From B46-G9 sp964548365 (lineage in GTDB: Bacteria; Desulfobacterota; DSM-4660; Desulfatiglandales; Desulfatiglandaceae): 64,000 nucleotides of DNA. The stretch's first letter is position 1. The number at the start of each line of letters is the position of its first letter. Made by a program: the position numbers and the translations under genes. Below are positions 8,439-17,394 of this stretch, piece after piece. The stretch lies in the NCBI GenBank assembly GCA_964548365.1, contig CAZJRD010000007.1:1-64000 (forward strand), read 5' to 3'. Under the pieces are notes generated by a model, which was given only the letters and a program-made list of their open reading frames with translations, did no database searches and was not told the origin of the DNA.

Positions 8439-9794
8439 TCAGTTAACACCTCTCCTTTTTTTTGCAGCGATCTCTGCCGCCTTGATGAGGGGATATGCCG
8501 TAGGTGGCCCGGTAAGAAGCGGATGGGTTCCGATCTGGGCAGTCAAGATGGAAATCACACTCATCCTGTTTTGAATCGCAAAGCCAATGAGATTTATCAC
8601 CTCTCCCATACTTGGCCCGCCTATCACTTCTCCACCAATGATTACCCCGGACTCCCGGGCAACAATCAGTTTCACAATCTGCCTATGGGTACCGGGCAGT
8701 GTCCCAGGGTGCTTGTCAATCCCCTCAAAAGTCCCGGTAACGTAGTCGAATCCTCTTTCATTTGCCAGGTCTTCGGTTACACCTGCTGCGCCAAAGCCAG
8801 TGTCTCCGATGGCGGTGGAAAACATGGCAATGGTCCCGCCAAATGTTTTCACCGCGGAGAGTTTATACAGGTTCATGCCTGCAACCCTCGCTTCCGCACA
8901 GGCGGTGGAGGCAAGCATTATTCCCCTTTGCGTTCTCGTGAGAAAGCTCCTCTTTTCAGCACAGTCCCCCACGGCAAAAATGTCCGGGGTACTCGTCCGC
9001 ATATACTCATCCACGCCGATAAATCCCAGATCGTTCAGTTTTAATCCTGCTTTTTCGGCAAGCCCCACATTAGGATGATAACCCATGGCCAAGATTGCTG
9101 CATCGGCCTCGAGTCTTTCCCCATCATTCAACAGCACTCCGGTGACTTTCCTGTCTCCAAGTATTTCCCTGACCCCGTGACCGGCCTTTATGTGTATGCC
9201 CCTGGATTCAAGAAGTTCTTCAGCCTTCATCGCAAGCTCTTTATCAAAAGCAAGCTCCAGTAGGTGAGGTAATATCTCGACTATAGTGACATCTTTACCG
9301 AGTTTATTTATCTCATCCGACACTTCAACACCGATGAAACCGCCCCCAACGATAACTACCTTATTGCAATTCTTAAGATTCGCCTTGATCTCATCTATCG
9401 ATATTTTGTCCTTGGGTATTGTAAACACATTTTCCAGATCAGCCCCTTTGAGCCATTTAGGGATAACAGGGCTGGAACCAAGGGCCAATACAAGCTTTTC
9501 AAAACCAATCTCTGTGCCGTCAGCAGTTTTACAGACCTTATTCTCCTGGTCTATAGAAACTACTTCGTCGACCTTGAGCCGCACATCTTTACCGGTCAAG
9601 GCTGCATCAGGGATGATGTCTTGTTCACTACCATCCAGTGATCCGAAAATGTACGGGATTCCACAGGGGACAATCACTTGTTCTTCCCTTCGGATAACCA
9701 GAAAATCCTTGTCCGGATAAAATGATTTGCCTGTTGTCGCCGCGACAATACCGGCGGCGCTTCCACCAATAACCAGGACATCTGTTTTTTCCAT
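8439..9794 (-). CDS. FAD/NAD(P)-dependent disulfide oxidoreductase (CoA-disulfide reductase/NADH oxidase family)
   Basis: The 451-residue flavoprotein starts with a Rossmann motif (VLVIGGSAAGIVAA), followed by the redox Cys at residue 44 in VPCGIPY. That single-cysteine motif is the signature of CoA-disulfide reductases and NADH/persulfide oxidoreductases. A second nucleotide-binding motif, VVIVGGGFIGVEVS, lies near residue 150, the second FAD motif is TPDIFAVGDCAE, and a dimerisation domain follows. It may reduce CoA disulfide, polysulfide or O2 with NAD(P)H; the exact substrate is not readable. Within the USP/CBS run it suggests a redox-stress role. Confidence 0.88.
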   Translation of the reverse strand: MEKTDVLVIGGSAAGIVAATTGKSFYPDKDFLVIRREEQVIVPCGIPYIFGSLDGSEQDIIPDAALTGKDVRLKVDEVVSIDQENKVCKTADGTEIGFEKLVLALGSSPVIPKWLKGADLENVFTIPKDKISIDEIKANLKNCNKVVIVGGGFIGVEVSDEINKLGKDVTIVEILPHLLELAFDKELAMKAEELLESRGIHIKAGHGVREILGDRKVTGVLLNDGERLEADAAILAMGYHPNVGLAEKAGLKLNDLGFIGVDEYMRTSTPDIFAVGDCAEKRSFLTRTQRGIMLASTACAEARVAGMNLYKLSAVKTFGGTIAMFSTAIGDTGFGAAGVTEDLANERGFDYVTGTFEGIDKHPGTLPGTHRQIVKLIVARESGVIIGGEVIGGPSMGEVINLIGFAIQNRMSVISILTAQIGTHPLLTGPPTAYPLIKAAEIAAKKRRGVN

Positions 9795-9915
9795 GATTTT
9801 GGTCCTTTCATTTTTTCACGCTGTTTAAAAAATGACGCAGGGGTTCTCATCTTCATGAGGAATGCATTCCCCGTTTTCCTTAGACCTATTTTACTTCAAG
9901 GATCTTTTATTCACC

Positions 9916-10368
9916 CTATTCGCGTATGCTTAGAACCGGAACAGGACACCGTCGAAATGCCTTTTCCGCGGTTGAGCCCAATCGGACATCCGGAAGATCC
10001 GTACGGCCTTTGGGTCCCATCGCCAGGAGATCAGGTCTTTCTTCCTCTACGGCTTTCATCAATTCCTTGAAGGGCACTCCTGTGCGGAAAAGAATCTTCA
10101 TGGGAAAATGCCCAAGAGATGTCTCTTTGATTAACCCTTGTAGGAGTTCCAAACGCTCCTCTTTTTGTGTTTTCACCCATCCCTCGATAGAGAATTTCTT
10201 GGTCATCTTCGCTGCCCTTTGCAGGGCCTCGATGTCCCTGTTGTTGATGACATTGACGATGACCAGTTCGCATTTCATGCCTTCTGCCACAGCACCCGCA
10301 CATTCCAGGACCCTTTTCGAGTATCGGGAGAAATCTACGGCAACCATGATTTTGCTTATCTTTTTCAT
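9916..10368 (-). CDS. universal stress protein, single UspA domain
   Basis: The 150-residue protein starts MKKISKIMVAVDFSRYSKRV at 10368 with AGGAGAAGCC before the ATG; the longer frame to 10479 has no support. It has the GPKGRTDLPDVRLGST ATP-binding signature. It closely resembles the 848-1327 USP, including the NVINNRDI segment. It is the first gene of the leftward run to 3.4 kb and lies about 120 nt downstream of the predicted start of the 10500-10515 sigma54 promoter. Confidence 0.9.
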   Translation of the reverse strand: MKKISKIMVAVDFSRYSKRVLECAGAVAEGMKCELVIVNVINNRDIEALQRAAKMTKKFSIEGWVKTQKEERLELLQGLIKETSLGHFPMKILFRTGVPFKELMKAVEEERPDLLAMGPKGRTDLPDVRLGSTAEKAFRRCPVPVLSIRE

Positions 10369-10499
10369 ATGGCTTCTCCTTATTGCCGGAAAAACGGCGG
10401 CTGAGTTCCATCTCTTTCCCCCGGGGAGCAGGGCAAGGATCAGAAAAAGATCAACCGCGGACTTAAAACCGTGAAGCATTCGACCTAGTTCTTCAATAG

Positions 10500-10515
10500 A
10501 GCAAGGGCCATGCCA
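10500..10515 (-). promoter_or_regulatory. sigma54 (-24/-12) promoter
   Basis: The minus-strand sequence TGGCATGGCCCTTGCT has GG-N10-GC with one mismatch in TGGCAC and a perfect TTGCT. It lies 131 bp before the USP start codon and 120 bp downstream of the palindrome centred at 10621. It should drive the leftward run USP, flavoprotein, cytidylate-kinase-like, STAS-like, CBS-ACT, tandem USP, HK, GNAT. Confidence 0.82.
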
Positions 10516-10602
10516 TGTTTTCGAAGAATGTTATGTCTGCATAACTGTTAGAAAATACGTCAAAAGCAGGCGAGATGGAGATTTGTATGGGTGAAGGGAA
10601 GA

Positions 10603-10628
10603 TGTCGGCTTCTTTTACATTGTGTAAA
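10603..10628. promoter_or_regulatory. candidate enhancer (UAS) for a sigma54 activator, copy 2
   Basis: The core at 10614-10628, TTTACATTGTGTAAA, is a perfect TTTACA-N3-TGTAAA inverted repeat. It is preceded by TGTCGGCTTC. About 23 of 26 positions match the copy at 21864-21889. It lies 120 bp upstream of a sigma54 promoter, a usual distance for NtrC-type enhancers. Confidence 0.75.
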
Positions 10629-10757
10629 GAAGCACTATGCCACGGTTCAAAGGAAACCAGATTTTGAGATGGGGAATGCCCTATGCTGCGAAGGGATGAG
10701 GGGAAAACCGCTGAATGTATTTTCTGTAGGTTGAATCGTGATCAGGGTGAAGACCTT

Positions 10758-12188
10758 CTATTCCTCTGTCACAGAGGTCTCCAGTTTGAGGTGGTACTTA
10801 TCTATCTTGGCATGCAGGGTAGGGCGGGAAAAGCCGAGCAGTTTGGCGGCCTGTGATCGGTTTCCGACAGTCATGTTCAGCGCCTCGGAGATGAGGATGG
10901 CCGCAAACCGGTCCATACAGATCTCAAAAGGATGTTCCTCAGAACGATCCATCAAAATCTGTCGTGCCCATTTTCGTATGGCTTCATCACCTTTTTCTCC
11001 CATTTTAGCCTTGCCTGTTTCCTTGTCGCTGAAGGCAAAAGCAACATCTTCGCTGGTTATGGGCGCACCGCGGTTGAAGATCAATGTCTTCTGCAGGGTA
11101 TTGGCCAGTTCACGGATGTTGCCGGGCCAGGTATGGTTTGAAAGCATGGCTTTTGCATCTTTCGTGAGCCCGGGATTCACCGAGTCTCCATCCCGGGCAA
11201 AGAGCGCCAGAAAATAATCGGCGAGAAGGGGAATGTCTTCTTTGCGGTCGCGAAGCGGCGGCAATGATATGGCGACAACCTTGAGCCGGTAGTAGAGGTC
11301 TTTCCTAAAACCTCTCTCGGCAATGGCTGTTTTTAGATCCTTATTGGTGGCAGCGATAATCCGCACATCTACAGGGATGGTTCCGCGTCCACCAAGCCGT
11401 TCGATACTCTTTTCCTGGAGCAGGCGCAGGATTTTCGACTGGATACTGAGAGGCATGTCTCCTATTTCATCCAGAAAGATTGTACCCCTGTTGGCCTGCT
11501 CTATTTTGCCGACACGGCGATGTGATGCCCCGGTAAAGGCACCTTTTTCGTACCCGAACAGCTCACTTTCAAGAAGGGTCTCGGGGATGGCCACGCAGTT
11601 GATCACCAGAAAAGGCATGTTGGACCGGTTGCTGTACTGGTAGATTGCTCTTGCCACCAGTTCCTTGCCTGTACCGGATTCTCCGCGAATCAGAACTGTC
11701 GCATCGGTGGGAGCGACACGGCCGATGGCCTTGTAGACTTCCTGCATCAGCTTGCTTTTCCCGATAATGGCATCCCGTGAGGCATGATCCGGTGACACGT
11801 CCATGTCAACGGGGGACCGCATAAAACGCCCCGCTTTGAGGGCTTCTTTTATGACAAGCAGCATCTCAGGGATTTCAAAGGGCTTCAGGATATAATCAAA
11901 GGCTCCCAGCTTGGTTGCCTCGATAGCTGTTTCAGTAGTCCCGAAGGCTGTCATAATTACCACAGGAAGCTTGAACTCGATCTGATGGATGGCTTGAAAG
12001 GTTTCAAGGCCGTTCATGCCGGGGAGACGCATATCAAGGATGACCAGGTCAGGGAGATCGGATGAGATAACCTTGAGGCCCGCTTCCCCTGAAGCAGCGC
12101 TTTTTACCTCGTATCCCTCTTCCAGAAGAAGTTTTTCAAAACTCATGCGCAACTGATCGTCGTCATCAATAATCAGGATCGTGCTCAT
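10758..12188 (-). CDS. sigma54-dependent NtrC-family response regulator
   Basis: The 476-residue activator has a receiver (about 1-120, phosphorylation Asp near 52 in LVILDMRLPG), a central AAA+ domain with Walker A GESGTGKE and the sigma54-contact loop GAFTGA, and a C-terminal Fis-type helix-turn-helix (NRSQAAKLLGFSRPTLHAKI). The ATG at 12188 overlaps the kinase stop codon (TGATG), so the kinase encoded at 12188-13666 is its likely partner. Being the last gene of a run whose promoter has the TTTACA-N3-TGTAAA palindrome, it is the best candidate to bind that palindrome and autoregulate (inference). Confidence 0.93.
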   Translation of the reverse strand: MSTILIIDDDDQLRMSFEKLLLEEGYEVKSAASGEAGLKVISSDLPDLVILDMRLPGMNGLETFQAIHQIEFKLPVVIMTAFGTTETAIEATKLGAFDYILKPFEIPEMLLVIKEALKAGRFMRSPVDMDVSPDHASRDAIIGKSKLMQEVYKAIGRVAPTDATVLIRGESGTGKELVARAIYQYSNRSNMPFLVINCVAIPETLLESELFGYEKGAFTGASHRRVGKIEQANRGTIFLDEIGDMPLSIQSKILRLLQEKSIERLGGRGTIPVDVRIIAATNKDLKTAIAERGFRKDLYYRLKVVAISLPPLRDRKEDIPLLADYFLALFARDGDSVNPGLTKDAKAMLSNHTWPGNIRELANTLQKTLIFNRGAPITSEDVAFAFSDKETGKAKMGEKGDEAIRKWARQILMDRSEEHPFEICMDRFAAILISEALNMTVGNRSQAAKLLGFSRPTLHAKIDKYHLKLETSVTEE

Positions 12189-13666
12189 CAAGAGACTCCT
12201 TTCGGGATGTCTATAGGCAGCATGATAATAAAAGATGTCCCTTCCCCTTCGTCAGACTCGACGGCAACGTTTCCCCCGTGTTCCTCAATGATTCTGGCAA
12301 CAATGCTGAGGCCAAGACCGGTGCCCTCTTCTTTGGTGCTGAAAAACGGTTCGAAAATTTTTTGCCGAATACGCTTAGGGATTCCCGGGCCGTTGTCCGT
12401 GATCCGTATAACGGCCGCCTGGTTTCCATCGTCAATGGATTTTGCTTCCTCCTTGAAGGTAATAACGACACCGTCCTTCATGGCTTCACACGCATTCACC
12501 ACTATATTCACAAACGCCTCTTTTAATTGCTCCGGATCAGCCCGCATTTCAGGAAGCTGCTTTGTCCTTTCAATAGTAAGTGTCCCATTGCAGGATTCAA
12601 GGCGGTGCCGCAACAGCAATGCGGTCTGGTCCACGGCCTCTGATGGGGAAATCATCTGCAATTTCAGCCTGGGCGGGCGCGAGAACTCAAGAAAGTTTTG
12701 CAAGATAGTATCGATGTGGCCTATCTCGTCTGAAATGACATCGAAATCTTCCTGCTGGGCCTGGTTGAGTTTCAGACTCCGGCCGAGAGAAAACAAACGC
12801 ATTTTTACAGAGGTGAGGGGATTGCGGATGCTGTGGGATGTCCCTGCCGCCAGCTTTCCCACCATGGCCATTTTTTCTGATTGCAGGAGATGTTCCCTGC
12901 TTTTTTCCAGTTCAATATAGGTATGATCATATTCTTCAATCAGACCGTGGACGCTCTTTTTCAGGGTGCTCACTTCGTCTCCGGATCTGCGCAATTTCTT
13001 ATCGCGTATGGTCTCCAGTGCCAATCGACGCACCGGTTCCAATATGTCGTGCACCAGGACAAATGCAAGAAGTATCCCCAGAATCAGGACGATAAGGATG
13101 GCTGTTGCGGCAACGACTCTCAGCTTTCCGGCCTGGATGGCACTTTTCTGTCTGACTTCCTGAATACTTTTCCTGGAAAACTCCTTATACTTCCCGCACA
13201 GGTCCAGGATACCGGAAAAAAGCGGCCGGAGCGTTTCGTGGAGGCGCATTCCTTTTTCCATTTCTCCCTGCCTGTAGTACCCGATCACCTGGTCTTTCAG
13301 TGTGGTATATTCGGCATATTCCGTTCCAATACTCGTAATGAGAGATTTCTGTTCCTTTGTCTCCGCAAGTGACAGTGCCTTTTCGACCTGTGCCTTGAAG
13401 GTCAGACGGTGTTTGGCCAGCATTTTCAGCCACGCGGGATTGCCATCAATGAAATAATAGGAAACAAATCCCTTCTGGGTGGAGAGGTCCGTTTCAAGGT
13501 CTACCGCCGCCTCAAAGGCGGTAAGATTCTTGTCGATGACCTGGTTCATTAGTCCTTGCATCTGATAGGTATACCAGACCATCACCACGCCGCCCAGAAG
13601 GGTGATTAGCACAAGGAGGGAAAGGGTCGTATAGACTCTGATTCTCAAATTGATTTTGGACCACAT
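12188..13666 (-). CDS. membrane sensor histidine kinase paired with the sigma54 activator
   Basis: The 492-residue kinase has a first membrane segment at about 12-34, a periplasmic helical-bundle sensor of about 145 residues, a second membrane segment at about 180-207 (VAATAILIVLILGILLAFVL), and a HAMP-like linker. The H-box is LAAGTSHSIRNPLTSVKM and the ATPase domain has GPGIPKRIRQKIFEPF and GTGLGLSIV. This is the NtrB/ZraS-like class that usually feeds NtrC-type regulators. It is translationally coupled to the activator. Confidence 0.92.
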   Translation of the reverse strand: MWSKINLRIRVYTTLSLLVLITLLGGVVMVWYTYQMQGLMNQVIDKNLTAFEAAVDLETDLSTQKGFVSYYFIDGNPAWLKMLAKHRLTFKAQVEKALSLAETKEQKSLITSIGTEYAEYTTLKDQVIGYYRQGEMEKGMRLHETLRPLFSGILDLCGKYKEFSRKSIQEVRQKSAIQAGKLRVVAATAILIVLILGILLAFVLVHDILEPVRRLALETIRDKKLRRSGDEVSTLKKSVHGLIEEYDHTYIELEKSREHLLQSEKMAMVGKLAAGTSHSIRNPLTSVKMRLFSLGRSLKLNQAQQEDFDVISDEIGHIDTILQNFLEFSRPPRLKLQMISPSEAVDQTALLLRHRLESCNGTLTIERTKQLPEMRADPEQLKEAFVNIVVNACEAMKDGVVITFKEEAKSIDDGNQAAVIRITDNGPGIPKRIRQKIFEPFFSTKEEGTGLGLSIVARIIEEHGGNVAVESDEGEGTSFIIMLPIDIPKGVS

Positions 13667-13712
13667 GACAATCCCTCGGCAGCCTCCATAGGAGGATCCT
13701 GGACCTGACTCC

Positions 13713-14150
13713 TTATTCCAACCCGTGTTCGGAGAGCGCTTCCCTCACGCGGGCTTCCCTGATTTTTTCTTCATGGTCCCGTTTTTTTTGAGTAGCTTCC
13801 TGGACTTTTGCCATGAGCTGTTCTATTTCACACGGTTTCATCAGATAATCGAAGGCCCCCAGTTTCATGCCTTCAATGGCCGACTCTATGGTCCCGTGCC
13901 CCGTAAGCATGATAATCTCTATCAGTGGAAAGGATTTCCGGATTTCACCCAGGGTTTCAATCCCATCCATACCGGGCATCTTGACGTCCAAGATAACAAC
14001 ATCAGTATTCTGATGTGATTCGAGCGTCGCCAGAGCCTCTTCACCGTTAGAGGCTGTGAGGATGTTGAGGTTTCTCTTTTCAAGGCGTTTTTTCATTGTC
14101 TCCACAAAAGGGGCCTCATCGTCTACCAGCATAACTATGGGAGTAAGCAT
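13713..14150 (-). CDS. stand-alone receiver protein
   Basis: The 145-residue protein from the ATG at 14150 (MLTPIVMLVDDEAPFVETMK) has acidic pocket DDE, phospho-acceptor Asp near 55 (VVILDVKMPG), the switch Thr (LTGHG) and Lys (LMKPCE). About 25 charged residues (TQKKRDHEEKIREARVREAL) follow the receiver and no output domain is present. It probably works in a phosphorelay or by protein contact. It is closely similar to the receiver at 14230-14667. Confidence 0.88.
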   Translation of the reverse strand: MLTPIVMLVDDEAPFVETMKKRLEKRNLNILTASNGEEALATLESHQNTDVVILDVKMPGMDGIETLGEIRKSFPLIEIIMLTGHGTIESAIEGMKLGAFDYLMKPCEIEQLMAKVQEATQKKRDHEEKIREARVREALSEHGLE

Positions 14151-14229
14151 ACCTGAACCTCCTTTTACTTGCGAAAGAGGGACGTCACCAGCCGCTCCTG
14201 TCCCGTTTCTTATATGGCCATGCAACCTC

Positions 14230-14667
14230 TCACTCCAGGACACTCAAAGGCGATGTGGAGAGCTTTTCCGCCATCGCCTTCCTGATCCTTTCTTCCTGCT
14301 CCGCCTTGCGTTCGCAGGCGCTGCCTATTTTTTCCAGAAGGGTAGGCATTTCAGTGGGTTTCATTAGAAAATCATGGGCCCCGTGTTTCATCCCTTCTAT
14401 GGCGGTTTCCACTGTTCCGTGTCCGGTCAGCATGAGTACTTCCGTCAGGGGTTTCATTTTCTTTATTTCCTTGAGCGTCGCTATGCCGTCAATACCCGGC
14501 ATCCGGACATCCACGATGGCCACGTCGAAATTGTATTCAGCCAGTTTTTCCAAGGCTTCTTCTCCGGTAAAGGCCGTAGTGACATCAAAATCACGATTTC
14601 TCAGACGTTCGGCTAAGGCCTCTACAAAATCCTTCTCGTCGTCTACCAGGAGTATCCTTTTTTTCAT
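14230..14667 (-). CDS. stand-alone receiver protein, tandem paralogue
   Basis: The 145-residue receiver has phospho-acceptor Asp53 (VAIVDVRMPG), LTGHG and FLMKPTE. It has the same charged C-terminal tail (KAEQEERIRKAMAEKL) as its neighbour, so the two arose by duplication. The ATG has GGGAGGTCAGCCC before it. It lies downstream of the SLC13-type carrier. No DNA-binding domain is present. Confidence 0.88.
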   Translation of the reverse strand: MKKRILLVDDEKDFVEALAERLRNRDFDVTTAFTGEEALEKLAEYNFDVAIVDVRMPGIDGIATLKEIKKMKPLTEVLMLTGHGTVETAIEGMKHGAHDFLMKPTEMPTLLEKIGSACERKAEQEERIRKAMAEKLSTSPLSVLE

Positions 14668-14751
14668 GGGCTGACCTCCCTCTTTTAATGACTGGTTGAT
14701 GACACCGGCACAGAATGTCCATGTGCGTAATGATGCGTTTCCACGGGCCCA

Positions 14752-16362
14752 TCAGTGGCCTGTGGCCATGACGGCCATTGCCGTTTCAGTTATTCCCTCG
14801 GGAAACCCTATTAGCGTATATATTATCATAAATTCCACGACCCAGGTAATGGCCAGGGAAATGATCCACAGGAGAAACCCGTATTTCACAAAATCGATGG
14901 GCTTTATCATCCTCTTCCCGGTATCAGGGTACAGGCCCAGCCCGTAGACGATGGCATTGTTTGGTGTCCCGACTATCAGGAAATGGGCAAATGACGTAGC
15001 AAAGGCGGTTGCCAGGCCGATGGCCCACGGTTCTCCCGGGACGCCGCTCATCAGACCCATGGGAATGGCAATGGGGCCCAGGAGGGCCGTGGTGCCCGCG
15101 TCCGACATGAAGTTGGTCATGAGCCCCGAGAAAAAGCTCATCCCGATCCAGAGCCCCAGGCCTCTCCCGAGATCAAGGGAATTGAGCACGTCAAGAAAGA
15201 TGCGAGCCATCCATAACGCGGCGCCTGACTCCTTGAGAAGCGCACCGAGGGTCAGCGCGCCGCAATACATGAACCAGGCATCCCATGATATCCCTCCGAG
15301 GATTTTTTTCCACTCAGTGATGCCGAAAAGCACCGGAATAAGCAGGGCGAGCAGGGCAGGGCCCCCGAGCCCCAGATCGTGTCCCCCGAAAATCCAGAGA
15401 AGCAGTATGAGCAGCATCATGCCGAGCGTGACCTTCTCGGCGTAGTTCATGGGACCCATCCTGGCGGTTTCCTCCTTGATGGCCACAAGACCTGGTGTCA
15501 GGTCCCTGGTCTTCACCCCTTTTAGCGCAAGCAGCATGTAGAATGCGACGGACAGGCCCAATATGGGCGCCAAAGGGAGGCCGTACATCATCCATCGACC
15601 GAATCCCATGGGGACATTGTAGTCGGACCAGAATCCCATCATGATGACGTTCCTGCCGCCTGCGGCCGGAGAGCCCACACCTCCCACGTTCAGTGCAAAG
15701 CACAGGGACAGGAGCAGGAGTTTGGCCAGTTGCGGATCATGCTGGATGGTCCCCTCCCGGCTGTTGGCTGATACGGCTCCCATGTATACCGCTGCCATGA
15801 CCGGCGCCATGAAGGCTGCCATGGCATGGGCCGAGATGAAGGACCCCAGGACGGACATGGAGACACAGAGCACGACAATGGGAAGGACAAAACCCTTTGT
15901 CCATCCAAGTATCCACGTGGCGAGCCTCTTGTGGAGGCCAACACTGATTACAGTGACGCCCATGGCCAGAACACCCAGGAGAAAAAGCGGTGCGTCACCC
16001 GCAAAGGTCTGCCCGATCATTCTTGTGGGCAGCAGGTGAAAAAAATAGGCGAGGATGGGCATCAGTATTCCCACCAGACCGATGGGCAATGCCTCCGTTG
16101 CGAAATAGATGATTGCCATGGGGATCATGCCCAGCACCAGCTTCATTTTCCAGGCGGCTTGCTCCATATCTTCCGCCACGTGCCAATCGATCATTTGTTT
16201 TCCGAATCCGTGTTCTTTCACCAAATCGACCATGCTTTGGGGAGTGGGAACCAGAAAACCAATGATGATAAACAGCGACGCGCCAACAATGATCCAGAAC
16301 AGCTTGTTAGCAAGCAGACTTCTCTTTTTTGTCTTGGCATCAACCATATGGCTGGTGTTCAT
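14752..16362 (-). CDS. SLC13/DASS-type anion or dicarboxylate transporter
   Basis: The 536-residue inner-membrane protein has about 12-13 hydrophobic segments. Two symmetric halves carry family-like motifs: FALNVGGVGSPAAGGRN in the first half, and NFMSDAGTTALLGPIAIPMG with IVGTPNNAIVYGLGL in the second. The family carries di- and tricarboxylates or sulfate with Na+. The GSPAAGGRN loop differs from the usual SNT-type motif, so the substrate is open. The gene sits between a CBS protein (3 bp upstream) and two receivers, so transport may be coupled to the signalling set. Confidence 0.82.
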   Translation of the reverse strand: MNTSHMVDAKTKKRSLLANKLFWIIVGASLFIIIGFLVPTPQSMVDLVKEHGFGKQMIDWHVAEDMEQAAWKMKLVLGMIPMAIIYFATEALPIGLVGILMPILAYFFHLLPTRMIGQTFAGDAPLFLLGVLAMGVTVISVGLHKRLATWILGWTKGFVLPIVVLCVSMSVLGSFISAHAMAAFMAPVMAAVYMGAVSANSREGTIQHDPQLAKLLLLSLCFALNVGGVGSPAAGGRNVIMMGFWSDYNVPMGFGRWMMYGLPLAPILGLSVAFYMLLALKGVKTRDLTPGLVAIKEETARMGPMNYAEKVTLGMMLLILLLWIFGGHDLGLGGPALLALLIPVLFGITEWKKILGGISWDAWFMYCGALTLGALLKESGAALWMARIFLDVLNSLDLGRGLGLWIGMSFFSGLMTNFMSDAGTTALLGPIAIPMGLMSGVPGEPWAIGLATAFATSFAHFLIVGTPNNAIVYGLGLYPDTGKRMIKPIDFVKYGFLLWIISLAITWVVEFMIIYTLIGFPEGITETAMAVMATGH

Positions 16363-16365
16363 CTT

Positions 16366-16929
16366 TTATCCCTCCTGGATTCCGGACGACTTGATTCTTT
16401 CACAGACCAGCTTGTACATATCCGTCAATCGCAGAATACCCACAATATTTTTACCTCTTGTCACAAGAAGAGATTGATGATGCCCGAGAATAAGAGCATG
16501 TAAGGCAGCGCCGAGCGTGGCATTTTCTTCTACCTTTTCACCTTCGGTGGGCCGGTACATGATATCCTTTACCCTTTTGCCGGCCGCCCTTTTGCAAAGA
16601 AATTCGAGATCGTCCTGCCACAGTCTGGAGCTTTCCATCATAGACTTGATGAGCAGGGGAGAGAGCCCGGAAAGGGAAATTGATCTCATGTCCCCAAATC
16701 CCTCGTATTTCGGCTCAAGGGATTTAATAAGGTCCCAATGACTCACCTTGCCAACGATACGTTTGCTTTTGTCGCGAACAAGGACCGCCCGATGCCGATA
16801 CCGGGTCTGATCGAATGCCTCCTGGGCCTTTTCCAGTGCGATCACGGCTTCGTAGACACTGGCATCATCTGGAACTGTTGGATATTCTTCAAGGGGGACC
16901 ATCAGTTCTTTGACAGTTATTTTTTTCAT
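16366..16929 (-). CDS. CBS-domain protein
   Basis: The 187-residue protein has two CBS motifs: KITVKELMVPLEEYPTVPDD through VGKVSHWDLI, and a second from KRVKDIMYRPTEGEKVEENA through VGILRLTDMYKLV. No ACT domain is present. AGGAGGATTGTT precedes the ATG. The stop is 3 bp from the start of the SLC13 carrier, so it may gate or regulate the transporter in response to nucleotides, as CBS domains do for several channels (inference). Confidence 0.85.
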   Translation of the reverse strand: MKKITVKELMVPLEEYPTVPDDASVYEAVIALEKAQEAFDQTRYRHRAVLVRDKSKRIVGKVSHWDLIKSLEPKYEGFGDMRSISLSGLSPLLIKSMMESSRLWQDDLEFLCKRAAGKRVKDIMYRPTEGEKVEENATLGAALHALILGHHQSLLVTRGKNIVGILRLTDMYKLVCERIKSSGIQEG

Positions 16930-16961
16930 AACAATCCTCCTTTATAAAAAATCGTAACTAC

Positions 16962-17381
16962 TCAGGTGGATAGGCTGACTACATGAGCAGTCACAAATAA
17001 TTGAACCTTGACCATCTTTTTTCTCACCAGTTTTTCTATCTTCTTGATAAGTATTTCCACATTGGATGGTTTTTCGAGAACTTCTTCCGCGCCTGACAAC
17101 ATGGCGCGGATGCCGTTTTCCACTGTCGCATGACCCGTCAGGATAACGACATGAATGCCAGGGTTGTTTTCCTTTAGGATCTTGAGGGTTTCAAATCCGG
17201 CCATTTCCGGCATATTCAGGTCGAGGACAAGGACATCGTAGGTTTCCCTCTGAGCCATTTGAATGGCCTCTTTGGCCAAGGCGGCCGTCGCCGGGTTGAG
17301 CCCCCTGTTTCGCATTCGCTCAGACAGTGCCTCAAGAAAATCCCGCTCATCGTCAACAAGCAACACCTTTCTGCCGAACAA
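16962..17381 (-). CDS. stand-alone receiver protein (TTG start)
   Basis: The receiver begins FGRKVLLVDDERDFLEALSE. No ATG lies near the domain; a TTG at 17381 preceded by GAAGGACG at good spacing gives about 139 residues. Acceptor Asp near 54 (VLVLDLNMPE), LTGHA and VLEKPSN are present. The C terminus ends in a short hydrophobic stretch (VKVQLFVTAHVVSL). The gene starts 13 bp after the stop of the degenerate kinase at 17395, which suggests the two act together. Confidence 0.82.
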   Translation of the reverse strand: MFGRKVLLVDDERDFLEALSERMRNRGLNPATAALAKEAIQMAQRETYDVLVLDLNMPEMAGFETLKILKENNPGIHVVILTGHATVENGIRAMLSGAEEVLEKPSNVEILIKKIEKLVRKKMVKVQLFVTAHVVSLST

Positions 17382-17394
17382 AAAAACACGTCCT

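Larger units (their letters stand above)
10369..10757. other. 389-bp regulatory gap
   Basis: It contains the sigma54 promoter (10500-10515) and upstream palindrome (10603-10628) described separately. The remaining 130 bp up to the stop codon of the NtrC-type gene at 10758 holds no convincing ORF, RNA gene or terminator hairpin. Confidence 0.6.

Noticed and set aside
15826..16503. 225-codon open frame on the + strand
   Set aside because: It lies opposite the SLC13 carrier and CBS genes, which have clear family motifs; its product is Gln/His-rich with no family features.
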